The notes beneath the pieces were generated by a model. It saw only the letters and a program-made list of their open reading frames with translations. It was not told the origin of the DNA and searched no databases. A program made the position numbers and the translations under genes. Positions 17,121 to 27,208 of a stretch of DNA of 64,000 nt are shown here, piece after piece. Numbering within the stretch: position 1 is the first letter of the stretch; each line of letters begins with the position of its first letter. Origin of the DNA: DATBSL01 sp963729875 (GTDB lineage: Bacteria > Acidobacteriota > Vicinamibacteria > Fen-336); contig CAVSPR010000002.1 in the NCBI GenBank assembly GCA_963729875.1, positions 682,001 through 746,000 on the forward strand, read 5' to 3'.

Positions 17121-18371
17121 ATGGCGCAGCGGGCCTCGCTCGTCCTCCTGCTGGGCTCGGCCCTGGCGCTCCTCGCCTGCGGGCGCGGGAGCGCGCCGCG
17201 CCCCGCCACCCCTGCCACCGACACCGTGGACCCGGTGGTCCTCGCTCCCGCCGAGATACGTGCCGGCGGCGCCCTGCCGGTGGCCGCCGTGTTTCCGACC
17301 CTCGGCCGCTACGCCATCTCCGGCCTGCAGTCGCTGCAGGGTGCGAGGCTCGCCGTCGAGGACCTGAACCGCGAGGGGGGGATCCACGCTCGCCCCCTGC
17401 GCCTCGCGGAGTACCGGACCGGGAGCTACTTCGTGGACGCGCGCGCCGCCGCCGAAATGGCCGTCCGCGACGGCGCCGTCGCCATCGTCGGCGCGAACTC
17501 GAGCGAGCTCTCCCGCGCGGTGGCCGAGGTGGCCGAGTCGAGCGGCATCCTGCAGATCACGAACGTCTCCACCGCGGCCGACCTCACCCGCGACCTGCCG
17601 TCGGGCCCGGGCCAGGGGTTCGTCTTCCGGATGTGCGCCTCCGACGACGTGATGGGGGTGCTCCTCGCGGACTTCGCCAGCGAGCGCCTCGGGGCGAGGA
17701 GCGCGGCCGTGCTCTACGAGGTCGGGCGAACCTACAGCCAGCGTCTCGCGCGCAGCTTCGTCACCCGGTTCCGCGACATCGCCGCGGGCCGCGTGGCTGC
17801 CGAGTTCTTCTACCTCGCCCTCGAGACCGACTTCCGGCCGCAGCTGCGCCGGATCCAGGAGCTCCACCCCGACGTGGTGTTCGTCCCCGGCTCCTTCACC
17901 GACGCCACCCTGGTGGCCGCCCAGGCCGAGGCGGCGGGCCTGCGCACGACGATGCTCGGGGGCGACGCCTGGTCGAGCCCGCTCCTCTTCCAGAGGGGCG
18001 GCCCGCCGGGGGAGGCCTACTACGTCGAGCTGTGCTCTCCGGCGCCGGAGTTCGAGCGCCGCTACGAGGCGGCCGCGGACGCGGAGCCGCCCGGGTGCCG
18101 CGCCGTCCTCGCCTACGACGCGGTGAGGGTCGTGGCCGCCGGCCTGCGCTCGCTGGGGCGGCTGGACGACGAGGACCTCGACGCCGGACTCCCCGCGACG
18201 CGCCGCCGCCTGCGCGACGCGGTCGCGCGCAACGAGGTGAAGGGGGCGACCGGGCGCATCCGTTTCGACGCGCACGGGGACCGCCGGCAGGGGGTCGCGC
18301 TCTACGCCGTCGAGAGAACGGCCTCCGGGCCGCCGCGGCCGCGGCTGCGGGGCTGGCTGGGGGAGCCATGA
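17121..18371 (+). CDS. Branched-chain-amino-acid-type periplasmic binding lipoprotein
   Basis: A 416-residue lipoprotein. The lipobox is LLAC with the lipid-bearing Cys at residue 20. The mature part is a type I periplasmic binding fold (Peripla_BP_6, LivJ-like): LPVAAVFPTLGRYAISG, GARLAVEDLNREGGIHARPL, AIVGANSSELSRAVAEVAE, FVFRMCASDDVMG, DVVFVPGSFTDATLVAAQAE. Such proteins bind amino acids, amides or similar small solutes. No ABC permease or ATPase genes are nearby; instead its stop overlaps the start of a histidine kinase gene (ATGA), so a receptor role is more likely than uptake. Confidence 0.88.
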   Translation: MAQRASLVLLLGSALALLACGRGSAPRPATPATDTVDPVVLAPAEIRAGGALPVAAVFPTLGRYAISGLQSLQGARLAVEDLNREGGIHARPLRLAEYRTGSYFVDARAAAEMAVRDGAVAIVGANSSELSRAVAEVAESSGILQITNVSTAADLTRDLPSGPGQGFVFRMCASDDVMGVLLADFASERLGARSAAVLYEVGRTYSQRLARSFVTRFRDIAAGRVAAEFFYLALETDFRPQLRRIQELHPDVVFVPGSFTDATLVAAQAEAAGLRTTMLGGDAWSSPLLFQRGGPPGEAYYVELCSPAPEFERRYEAAADAEPPGCRAVLAYDAVRVVAAGLRSLGRLDDEDLDAGLPATRRRLRDAVARNEVKGATGRIRFDAHGDRRQGVALYAVERTASGPPRPRLRGWLGEP

Positions 18372-20377
18372 GACACCTCCTGGGATCGCTCCGGGACCTG
18401 AGCCTGCGCGGCAAGGTCGCCCTCACGCTCGTGATCGTGTTCGTCATCAGCGCCACCGCGCTGCTGGCGGCGCTGCTCCCGGTGCTCGCCGGGCAGCGAC
18501 AGCGCCTGATCGAGCAGGACCGGCGGCTCCTGTCCACGCTGCGCCGCAACTACGAGCGTGAGTTCATCTACGACCAGCTCCAGAGCAACCGCGAGTCGCT
18601 GGCGGTGCACCTCGCCGACCTCGCCGGGCAGGAGGGGATCCTGTGGGCGCGGGTCGAGGCGGGGGACCTCGACCTCGGGGCGACCGCGGACGGGGCCACG
18701 ATCCTGCGCATGGCCGGCGGGGACGCGGCGCCCTTCGCCGGCAAGCCCGGCGTCGTCCTGCTGGTGGACCGGGACGGCGAGGCCGACCTCGTGGGCCCGG
18801 GTGGGCGGCCGCTCCTCGCCGGCCGCAGCGTCGAGCGGGAGGAGGCCCGGCCCCCCGGCGGCGGCCCCCCGCCCGGCCAGGACGAGTTCCGCGAGGCCGT
18901 CTTCGCCGGGCACCGGGTGCTGGCCCTCGTGGCGACGCTCTCCGCCGCGGGCGAGCCCTACGGCCGCCTTCACCTGCTGAAGAGCCTGGCCCCCCTGGAG
19001 CGCAGCGAGGCCGTCACCCGCTCGCTCTTCTACGGCAGCGTCACGCTCTCGTTCGTCCTCGTCCTCCTGCTGCTCAACCTGCTGATCTCGCGGATGGTGC
19101 TCGCCCCGGTGCGGCGCGTGCACGACGCGATGGCCCGCGCCGCCACCGGCGACCTCCAGGCGCGCCTGCCCGTGCACTCGCGCGACGAGGTGGGCAGCAT
19201 GGCGGAGTCGTTCAACCGCATGGTGGGAGAGCTCGAGACGAGCCGCCGCGAGATCGAGGGGTACAGCCGGAACCTCGAGGCCATGGTCGAAGGCCGCACG
19301 CAGGAGCTGCGCGCGTCCCAGGCGAGCCTCCTCGCCCTCAAGAACCACCTGGCCACCGTCATCGCCAACGTCGGCACCGGCGTCCTGTCGCTGGACGAGC
19401 ACGGCCGGATCGAGACCTTCAACGGGAGGGCGAGCGAGATCCTGGGCCTCGCCCCGGAGGGTGCGCAGGGCCGCACCCTGGAGGAGGCGCTCGGCGGGGC
19501 GGAGACGGTGCGGCTCGTGGAGGCGGTCGCGGTCGTGCGCGACGGGAGGCAGGCGTGGCACGAGGCCCAGGTCGCTTGCGATCTGCCGCTCGGGCGCCGA
19601 ACGCTCTCCATCGTGGCCTCCGCCCTGCGCGGCGAGGAGGAGCGGCCGGTCGGCACCGTCGTGGTGATCGAGGACCTCACGCAGATCCTGGCCACCCAGC
19701 GTCTCACCGCCTGGAAGGAGGCGGTCGAGCGCGTCATCCACGAGATCAAGAACCCGCTGACGCCGGTGGGGCTGGCCGCGGAGACGCTCAAGACGGCGTG
19801 GGGGCGGGAGCCGGCGCGCTTCGCGGATCTCTTCCCGAACGCGATCGACATGATCCTGGAGGCGGTGCGCGACCTCAAGCAGCTGATCGGCGAGTTCTCG
19901 CGCTTCTCGAGGCTGCCCGCCATGCGCCCGGAGCGCCTCGACCCGAACGCGCTCGTCCTCGAGGCCCTCTCGCCCTACACGCAGGCGCCGCTCGAGCGGC
20001 TCAAGGTGCGCGTGGACCTCGCCCCCGACGTGCCCGAGGTCGACGTGGACGCCGACCAGGTCAAGCGCGTGCTGCTGAACGTGATCAACAACGCGCTCGA
20101 GGCGATGGGGGAGGGGGGCGGCGAGCTGCGGCTGCGGACGGCGCGGGAGGACGGCGGCGTCGCGATCCGGGTGGACGACGACGGCCCGGGTGTCGAGGAC
20201 GTCGAGCGGATCTTCGAGCCGCACTACACCACGAAGGTCAAGGGCACCGGCCTCGGCCTCGCCATCGCCCGCCAGGTCGTCGAGGAGCACGGCGGCACCA
20301 TCCGCGCCGAGAGCACGCCGGGGAAGGGCACCAGCGTCCGGATCCACCTGCCGGCCGCGGCGGCTGCCGGCCGGTAA
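18368..20377 (+). CDS. NtrY-like transmembrane histidine kinase
   Basis: A 669-residue sensor kinase. Order: transmembrane helix near residues 17-38, an external sensor of about 180 residues, a second helix (LSFVLVLLLLNLLISRMVL), HAMP (APVRRVHDAMARAATGDL), a coiled coil, a PAS domain (VIANVGTGVLSLDEHGRI), HisKA with the phospho-accepting His in VIHEIKNPLTPV, and HATPase with N, G1 and G2 boxes (NVINNALEAMG, DDGPGVED, TGLGLAIARQVVEEHGG). The IHEIKNPLTP box is typical of NtrY kinases. No response regulator follows; two hairpins end the unit. Likely reports ligand binding by the coupled lipoprotein. Confidence 0.9.
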   Translation: MRHLLGSLRDLSLRGKVALTLVIVFVISATALLAALLPVLAGQRQRLIEQDRRLLSTLRRNYEREFIYDQLQSNRESLAVHLADLAGQEGILWARVEAGDLDLGATADGATILRMAGGDAAPFAGKPGVVLLVDRDGEADLVGPGGRPLLAGRSVEREEARPPGGGPPPGQDEFREAVFAGHRVLALVATLSAAGEPYGRLHLLKSLAPLERSEAVTRSLFYGSVTLSFVLVLLLLNLLISRMVLAPVRRVHDAMARAATGDLQARLPVHSRDEVGSMAESFNRMVGELETSRREIEGYSRNLEAMVEGRTQELRASQASLLALKNHLATVIANVGTGVLSLDEHGRIETFNGRASEILGLAPEGAQGRTLEEALGGAETVRLVEAVAVVRDGRQAWHEAQVACDLPLGRRTLSIVASALRGEEERPVGTVVVIEDLTQILATQRLTAWKEAVERVIHEIKNPLTPVGLAAETLKTAWGREPARFADLFPNAIDMILEAVRDLKQLIGEFSRFSRLPAMRPERLDPNALVLEALSPYTQAPLERLKVRVDLAPDVPEVDVDADQVKRVLLNVINNALEAMGEGGGELRLRTAREDGGVAIRVDDDGPGVEDVERIFEPHYTTKVKGTGLGLAIARQVVEEHGGTIRAESTPGKGTSVRIHLPAAAAAGR

Positions 20378-20394
20378 CAACCGGCACGGGGGGC

Positions 20395-20417
20395 ATGGGG
20401 GGGCGGAGCCCCCCCAT
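20395..20417 (+). terminator. 10-bp G/C hairpin after kinase gene
   Basis: ATGGGGGGGC pairs with GCCCCCCCAT around a GGA loop, 18 bases after the stop codon. No T-run. The 234-base spacer 20378-20611 contains this and a second hairpin, and no gene I can support. Confidence 0.45.
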
Positions 20418-20574
20418 CTCAGAGGAAGCGGCGCGGAGCCGTCGGCGTCGCGGGCGGCTACTCCCGATGGCGCAGGACTACGACGCTGGGCCCGGGCGGC
20501 CGCACCGCGCGACGCAGGATTACGAAGCCCTTCGCAAGGCCCTGCGGAACGAGGCTCACGGACCGGCCTTCCAA

Positions 20575-20599
20575 CCAGGGGGGCATCCCGCCCCCCTGG
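20575..20599. terminator. 9-bp hairpin between convergent kinase and malic enzyme genes
   Basis: CCAGGGGGG (20575-20583) pairs with CCCCCCTGG (20591-20599) over a 7-base loop. It lies 13 bases after the malic enzyme stop on the minus strand, so it could serve both converging transcripts. Confidence 0.45.
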
Positions 20600-20611
20600 C
20601 AACCCCAGGAG

Positions 20612-22303
20612 CTAAGCTACATCTATGGCCGGGTACGCCGGGTCCCACATGACGGCGGCCACGGCCGCGGCCGGGTCCTCGGGCACGCTGCGGGCGACTC
20701 CCTCGCTCACGGCCTGGCGTACGACCGCCTCGGCCACGTGCGCGGTGACCGCGCGCAGGCCGGCGATCCGGGGGAAGAGAACGCCGGCCCGCAGGTCCTC
20801 CTCGGGCAGCTGCGCGGCGAGGGCGTCGGCGGCCGCGGCGAACATCCCGTCCGTCACCTCGCGTGCCTCGGAGACGAGGACGCCGAGGCCCACGCCGGGG
20901 AAGACGAAGGCGTTGTTGCCCTGGCCGATGCGGACCTTCCGCCCGCCGACCTCGACCGGCTCGAACGGGCTGCCGGTGGCCATGAGGGCCCTCCCGTCGG
21001 TCCAGGCCATGACGTCCGCCGGCCGCGCCTCGGACGAGCTCGTGGGGTTCGAGAGCGGGAAGACGACGGGGCGCTCGACGTGCGCCGCCACCGTCCGCAC
21101 GATCTCCTCGGAGAAGAGGCCGGGCACCCCCGACACGCCGATGAGCCCGGTCGGCTTCACCGCGTTCACGACGTCGAGGAGGGGCGAGCCCGCGCGAAGG
21201 CCGTGGGCCGAAGCCATCTCGCCGGTCCAGGCGAGATCCTGCCGGTACTCGTCCTTGGCGTCGACCACGAGGCCCTTCGAGTCGAGCATGGCCGCGCTGC
21301 GCCGCAGGGCCTCCCCGCTCATGCCCTCCCGCCGCAGCGCGCCGCGGAAGAGCCGCGCGATGCCCACGCCGGCCGCCCCCGCTCCCGCGATGACCATCCG
21401 CTCGTCGGCGAGCTTCCGCCCGGCCGCGCGCGAGGCGGCGAAGAGGCCGGCCACCGCCACCGCGGCCGTCCCCTGGATGTCGTCGTTGAACGAGGTCAGC
21501 TCCTTCCGGTAGCGCTCGAGCAGGCGGAAGGCGTTCCACTGCTTGAAGTCCTCCCACTGCAGGAGGGCCTTCGGGAAGCGCAGCTTCACCGCGCGGACGA
21601 ACTCTTCGACCACCGCGTCGTAGGCCTCGCCTCGCAGGCGCGGCTGGCGCCAGCCGATGTACAGGTCGTCGCCCAGCAGGTCCTTGTTGTCGGTGCCGAC
21701 GTCGAGGCTGACGGGAAGGGTCTGCGCCGGGTGGATGCCCGCCGCGGCGACGTAGATCGCGAGCTTGCCGACCGGGATGCCCATGCCGCCCGCACCCTGG
21801 TCCCCGAGGCCGAGGATCCGCTCGTTGTCGGTCACCACGATGAGCCGCACGTCCTCGTAGGGGGCGTTGGCCAGCACCTCGGTCATGCGGCCCTTGTGCT
21901 CGGGCGTGATCCACAGGCCTCGCGCCCGCCGGAAGATCCGGCTGTACTGCTGGCAGGCATGGCCGACGGTCGGGGTGTAGACGATGGGGAGAAACTCCTC
22001 GAGGTGGTCCCCGAGCACCTTGTAGAAGAGGTGCTCGTTGCGGTCCTGGATGGCGGCGAGGCCGATGTAGCGCTCGAGGGGCTCGGTCTTGCGGACGATG
22101 TTCCCGTAGGCCCGCCGCGCCTGCTGCTCGATCGTGCTCGTCACGTCGGGCAGGAGGCCCTCGAGGTCGAGAGCGCGACGCTCGTCGCGGGTGAACGCCG
22201 TCGAGCGGTTGTACATGGGGTGGTTGAGCAACTGCGTCCCCCGCAGCCGCACCTCCACCCGCTCCTTACCGTCCGCGCCGCGCTTACGCCGGTACGCCTC
22301 CAT
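20612..22303 (-). CDS. maeA: NAD-dependent malic enzyme
   Basis: A 563-residue enzyme that oxidatively decarboxylates malate to pyruvate. Full family length. The malic N-domain shows FLPIVYTPTVGHACQQYS (catalytic Tyr) and GLGDQGAGGMGIPVGKLAIY (catalytic Lys); the metal site is TSFNDDIQGTAAVAVAG; the NAD domain has MVIAGAGAAGVGIARL; then FPLSNPTSSSEARPADV and GQGNNAFVFPGVGLGVL. The SfcA-type N-terminus with RGTQLLNHPMYNRSTAFT marks the long NAD-linked form. GGAGG lies about 8 bases before the ATG and TAGACT (22341 to 22336) is a possible -10. Feeds pyruvate metabolism with pyk elsewhere in the window. Confidence 0.94.
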   Translation of the reverse strand: MEAYRRKRGADGKERVEVRLRGTQLLNHPMYNRSTAFTRDERRALDLEGLLPDVTSTIEQQARRAYGNIVRKTEPLERYIGLAAIQDRNEHLFYKVLGDHLEEFLPIVYTPTVGHACQQYSRIFRRARGLWITPEHKGRMTEVLANAPYEDVRLIVVTDNERILGLGDQGAGGMGIPVGKLAIYVAAAGIHPAQTLPVSLDVGTDNKDLLGDDLYIGWRQPRLRGEAYDAVVEEFVRAVKLRFPKALLQWEDFKQWNAFRLLERYRKELTSFNDDIQGTAAVAVAGLFAASRAAGRKLADERMVIAGAGAAGVGIARLFRGALRREGMSGEALRRSAAMLDSKGLVVDAKDEYRQDLAWTGEMASAHGLRAGSPLLDVVNAVKPTGLIGVSGVPGLFSEEIVRTVAAHVERPVVFPLSNPTSSSEARPADVMAWTDGRALMATGSPFEPVEVGGRKVRIGQGNNAFVFPGVGLGVLVSEAREVTDGMFAAAADALAAQLPEEDLRAGVLFPRIAGLRAVTAHVAEAVVRQAVSEGVARSVPEDPAAAVAAVMWDPAYPAIDVA

Positions 22304-22404
22304 TCAGCCGTCCTCCGCAGTCGGCAAGCGCACGCAGTCTACTACGCCGCCTCGACCTCGTGCCCCCGCGTGCTAGGCTAGCCCCGTCCGCTGAGGTCGG
22401 TTCC

Positions 22405-23693
<1,289 letters not shown>

Positions 23694-23706
<13 letters not shown>

Positions 23707-24029
23707 AAGGACGGCCGCCGGCGCCGGTCCGTCGCGCGCCGGTCCGAGACCCAGGCGATCGGGCGGCCGTGGCCGTTTCCCCTTCCGTTGCCGCCGCGCC
23801 GCTCGTCCGAGCGGCGGTCCACCACGATCGCGATCTCGGGCGCGCCGCGCAGCAGGGTCTGCAGCATCGGGATCGCGCTGCAGCGGTCGCGGCTCACGAC
23901 CAGCACCGGCGCGCCGCCGAGCGACTCGCGCTCGATGCAGTCGTCACAGATCCCGTGACTCACGCCGGGGTTGTGGAGGGGCTCCTTGGAGCCCATGTAC
24001 TTCTGGCACCAGGCACAAACTGTGACCAT
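23694..24029 (-). CDS. Small Cys-motif protein, unknown function
   Basis: A 111-residue cytoplasmic protein. The N-terminus MVTVCAWCQKYMG and HGICDDCIERE give two C-x2-C pairs, enough for one zinc or Fe-S site. The middle is hydrophobic beta/alpha (PVLVVSRDRCSAIPMLQTLL, EIAIVVDRRSDERR), like part of a receiver or Rossmann fold. The C-terminus is rich in Arg and Gly with two RRxxDRR stretches. GAGG precedes the ATG. I have seen similar short CAWC proteins annotated only as hypothetical. A nucleic-acid contact by the basic tail is possible. Confidence 0.65.
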
Positions 24030-24084
24030 CGCGGACCTCGTCCGGGAGGACGCTCCTACGCAGCCAGGCTGCGTGCTGGGGATC

Positions 24085-25311
24085 CTAGCGCAACACCGCG
24101 GGGAGGGGAAGGCCCTTTTTCCGGCTCCGGAGGAGCCACAGGGCCGATGCGGCGGCCAGGGCGCCCACGGCCAGCGCCCCCGGGGGGGACAGGGGCAACG
24201 CGGAGGCCGCGAGCGGCACCGCGCCCAGGCGGCCGAGCTCGAGTGGGGCGGCCCAGGGCCGGCGATCCAGCAGGCCCCCGAGGCTGGTCAGGCTCCACGC
24301 GAGAAGAAGCGCCCCCGCGGCGCGGGCGCCGGGCCCGAGGCGGCCGGCCTGGTACAGGAACGCGACGGTGGCCACGTTGACGAGCGCGAACTGCACGAGC
24401 ACGTAGAGCCGAAGGCCGAGGAGCAGCGGTACCTCGTACGGGACGTGCGTTCGGCGGTCCACCTCGCTCGGGCCCACGTAGCCGCCCAGGTCGTCCGGTC
24501 GCCAGCCCGGCCTCTTCCAGAGCACCCGCAGCTTGTCGAGGGGTCGCCGCGCCCGCCGGGCCACGTCCCACATCTCCACCCAGTAGTGGAGGTTGGCCCA
24601 GAGGGGGTTGAAGCTCGCGAGGGTCTTCGTGATGCCGTAGACGGGCTCGTCCCCCTCGGCGCCGAAGGTCCCGAAGAGACGGTCCCACACGATGAGCGTG
24701 CCGCCGTGGTTGCGGTCGATGTAGCGCGGGTTGCGCCCGTGGTGGACGCGGTGGTGCGACGGCGTGTTCAGCACCCACTCGAGCGGCCCGAGCCGTCCGA
24801 TGAGCCGCGTGTGGATCCAGAACTGGTAGAGCGTGTTGAAGGAGGAGGCAGCGAGGAACATCGGGGGCGGGAAGCCGAGGACGGCGAGCGGGAGGTAGAA
24901 GACCCACGAGAAGGCCGGCTGGAAGGTCCCCTGCCGCAGGGCGACCGTCAGGTTGTACTCCTCGCTCTGGTGGTGGACGACGTGCGCCGCCCAGCCCGCG
25001 CTCACCTCGTGGCTCCAGCGGTGGAACCAGTAGTAGAGGAAGTCCACCCCGAGGAAGCACGCGGCCCAGGCCCAGGCGGCACCCGGCGGGACGTCGAAGA
25101 GGCGGTGGCTCGCGAAGAGCCCGGCGTAGCCCGCGAAGAGCGCGGTCTTGAAGAAGACCTCGGCGAGCTGCTGGAGGATGCCGCAGGAGAGGTCGTTGAC
25201 CGAGTCGGACAGGCGGTAGACGTCCCGCTCGAGGAGCCGGGCGGCGAGGATCTCGACCCCGATCAGGAGAAAGAAGACGGGTATGGCGAGTTGGATGGTG
25301 CCCTGGTCCAT
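24085..25311 (-). CDS. Sterol desaturase/fatty acid hydroxylase-family membrane oxygenase
   Basis: A 408-residue integral membrane protein with the three His boxes of the di-iron FA_hydroxylase family: HRWSHE, HVVHHQS and HHRVHHGRN. About 4 helices surround the boxes, and a C-terminal extension adds about 4 more hydrophobic segments. Relatives hydroxylate or desaturate sterols, carotenoids or fatty alkyl chains, and include alkylglycerol mono-oxygenase, whose box spacing and long C-terminus this resembles. Substrate unknown. The downstream NUDIX gene lies on the same strand, upstream in transcription, 33 bases away. Confidence 0.85.
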   Translation of the reverse strand: MDQGTIQLAIPVFFLLIGVEILAARLLERDVYRLSDSVNDLSCGILQQLAEVFFKTALFAGYAGLFASHRLFDVPPGAAWAWAACFLGVDFLYYWFHRWSHEVSAGWAAHVVHHQSEEYNLTVALRQGTFQPAFSWVFYLPLAVLGFPPPMFLAASSFNTLYQFWIHTRLIGRLGPLEWVLNTPSHHRVHHGRNPRYIDRNHGGTLIVWDRLFGTFGAEGDEPVYGITKTLASFNPLWANLHYWVEMWDVARRARRPLDKLRVLWKRPGWRPDDLGGYVGPSEVDRRTHVPYEVPLLLGLRLYVLVQFALVNVATVAFLYQAGRLGPGARAAGALLLAWSLTSLGGLLDRRPWAAPLELGRLGAVPLAASALPLSPPGALAVGALAAASALWLLRSRKKGLPLPAVLR

Positions 25312-25344
25312 GGCGTGCTCGGCCGGTGGCCCGTGCGGTGGGCC

Positions 25345-25920
25345 TCAGACCACGGATTCGGGCTTGCGGGAGGTCGAGGGGCGCCATGCCGGCCCGCTCG
25401 GCCACGGCGGCGGCGCGAGGCTCTCCCGCCACGCGTGCAGGACCTCCGGGAGGTGGCCCGGGAAGGCGGTCTCGGCCGGCAGCTCGTCCGCGGCGAACCA
25501 GCGGATCTCCGCCACCTCGTTCGGGTCGGTCCGCGCCTCGGCCGGGCCTTCGGGCGTCGCGTGGAAGTAGATGTTCAAGGTGACCTTCTCCGCCCCGTCA
25601 CCGCGGGGCGCGTAGGTGTCGATCCACATCCCGAGAACACCGGACACCCGCACGACGAGGCTGGTCTCCTCCCGCACCTCGCGCATCGCCGCGTCGGCGG
25701 GGTGCTCCCGCGGCCCGCAGAAGCCGCCCGGCACGTCCCACGAGCCCCGCCACGGCTCGTGGGCGCGGCGCACGAGGAGCAGCTGGCCATCCCGGGTCAC
25801 GAGGGCCCCCGCGCAGGGCTTGGAGTCGAGCCAGTGGCTGGTGTCGCACGCCGGGCAGATGACGGGCGGCGGTGAGGGCAACGGAGCGGCACAGCTGGAG
25901 CAGAACCGCGGGAGGGCCAT
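25345..25920 (-). CDS. NUDIX hydrolase with N-terminal zinc ribbon
   Basis: A 191-residue protein. Residues 7-26 hold a zinc ribbon (FCSSCAAPL and CPACD), then a NUDIX domain with the complete box: G-x5-E-x7-REV-x-EE-x-S (GGFCGPREHP, AAMREVREETS). NUDIX enzymes hydrolyse nucleoside diphosphates linked to another moiety; zinc ribbon plus NUDIX recalls NudC-like NADH pyrophosphatases, though this is shorter. TATAGT on this strand lies about 26 bases before the ATG. Precedes the membrane oxygenase gene in the same direction. Confidence 0.85.
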   Translation of the reverse strand: MALPRFCSSCAAPLPSPPPVICPACDTSHWLDSKPCAGALVTRDGQLLLVRRAHEPWRGSWDVPGGFCGPREHPADAAMREVREETSLVVRVSGVLGMWIDTYAPRGDGAEKVTLNIYFHATPEGPAEARTDPNEVAEIRWFAADELPAETAFPGHLPEVLHAWRESLAPPPWPSGPAWRPSTSRKPESVV

Positions 25921-25986
25921 GGCTCAGTCTCCGGACCAGTGCTCCTACTATACGCGCCGTCGCCCCGCGCGCAAGGGCGTCTCTGG

Positions 25987-25992
25987 TAGGCT
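25987..25992 (+). promoter_or_regulatory. -10 hexamer TAGGCT for leaderless GTG at 26000
   Basis: TAGGCT ends 7 bases before the GTG that begins the mutM reading frame; the spacer GGCGGGA has at best a weak SD. Confidence 0.45.
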
Positions 25993-25999
25993 GGCGGGA

Positions 26000-26795
26000 G
26001 TGCCCGAGCTGCCCGAGGTCGAGACCGCCCGCCGACGTGCCGAGAGCGCCCTCCGCGGCCGCCGGATCGCGGCGGCGACGCTCGCCCCCGACCCGATCGT
26101 CTGCCGCGGCCTCCGCCCGGCCCGCTTCGCCGCCGCGCTGCGCGGCCGCCTGGTCGTCGGGGTCCGCCGCCGGGGGAAGCACCTGTGGATGGAGCTCGAC
26201 CGCCGGCCGTGGCCGCTCTTCCACTTCGGCATGACGGGCGCCTTCGACATCGACCGCGGCGCCGCCCCGCGACCTCGCTTCTGGAAGGTCGAGATCGCCA
26301 CGGAGGACGGCTCGCGCCTCACGATGACCGATCCCCGGCGCCTCGGCCGGGTCCGGCTGCAGGACCACCCCGAGGTCGAGCACCCGCTCGCGAGCCTCGG
26401 CTACGACGTGCTGGAGGGGCTGCCCCGGCCCGCACCCTCGCCGGCCTTCTCGCCCGCCGGGCGGGGCCGATCAAGTCGGTGCTGCTCGACCAGGCGCTGT
26501 TCGCCGGGGTCGGGAACTGGATCGCCGACGAGGCCCTCTACCAGGCTGCGGTCGACCCGCGTCGGCGGGCGGCCTCGCTCGGCGTGGCGGAGGTGGCCCG
26601 CCTGCGCACGCGGCTCCACTCGATCGTCCGCCGCGCGGTGGCGGTGGGGGCGGACGACAGCCGGTTTCCCCGACCTGGCTGTTCCACCACCGGTGGGGTC
26701 GCGAGGCGGGGGCGCGCACCGCCCGCGGCGAGAAGATCGTGCACCTGACGATCGGCGGCCGCACCACGGCGTTCGTCCCCTCCCGGCAGCTTTAG
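26000..26795 (+). pseudogene. mutM: Formamidopyrimidine-DNA glycosylase with two frameshifts
   Basis: MutM/Fpg excises oxidised purines such as 8-oxoguanine. The catalytic N-terminus PELPEVE is intact after the initiator (Pro2 and Glu3), followed by GKHLWMEL, FHFGMTGAF and DPRRLGRV. The frame breaks near 26425-26431, after which ARRAGPIKSVLLDQALFAGVGNW continues in the next frame, and again near 26670-26676, after which WLFHHRWGREAG runs to the stop at 26795. Each break equals one lost base in a G/C run; repaired length is about 265 residues, normal. The C-terminal zinc finger seems absent: no paired Cys are seen in the last segment, which ends IGGRTTAFVPSRQL. Confidence 0.82.
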
Positions 26796-27208
26796 CCTTC
26801 CGGCCACCAGGACTCGACGGCAAGACCCGGGAGCCGCCGGAAGTGGCGGACGTTTCGGGTCGCGACCGTCAGCGAACCCGCGATCGCGGTGGCGCCGATC
26901 AGCACGTCCTCGATCCCGATCGGCTGGCCCGCGGCCTCGAGGTCGGCCAGGAGGTCGCCGGCCCTGAGCGCTTCCCTCTCTCCGAACGGCAGGACGCGGA
27001 CGCGGCTCAGCACCTCGCGCGCGATCCGCTCCCACAGCACCTCGGTTCCGGGGCGACGCCGCGCCCCGTAGCGGAGCTCGGTCACGCAGACCGCCGAGGT
27101 GAAGACGGAGCCGGGGGCGACCTCGCGCAGGCGCGCCAGGACCGCCGGCTCCGGCCGCTTCTTGATCACCTCCGAAAGAACGTTGGTGTCGAGCAGGTAG
27201 CCGTTCAA
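26792..27208 (-). CDS. vapC: VapC-type PIN-domain toxin ribonuclease
   Basis: A 138-residue PIN-domain endoribonuclease. Catalytic acidic residues are seen in GYLLDTNVLSEV (Asp), CVTELRYGA (Glu) and IGIEDVLIGATA (Asp), with TRNVRHF near the end. VapC toxins cleave tRNA or rRNA when freed from VapB. The TTG at 27208 overlaps the antitoxin stop (TTGA), so expression is coupled; this is why I prefer TTG over longer ATG-less frames. Its last bases overlap the end of the convergent mutM. Confidence 0.88.
   Translation of the reverse strand: MNGYLLDTNVLSEVIKKRPEPAVLARLREVAPGSVFTSAVCVTELRYGARRRPGTEVLWERIAREVLSRVRVLPFGEREALRAGDLLADLEAAGQPIGIEDVLIGATAIAGSLTVATRNVRHFRRLPGLAVESWWPEG

Noticed and set aside
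20461..20652. A possible small gene (beginning MAQDYDAG) between the kinase and malic enzyme genes
   Set aside because: It runs through the 20575-20599 hairpin and into the malic enzyme gene, has no Shine-Dalgarno or -10, and shows no domain.
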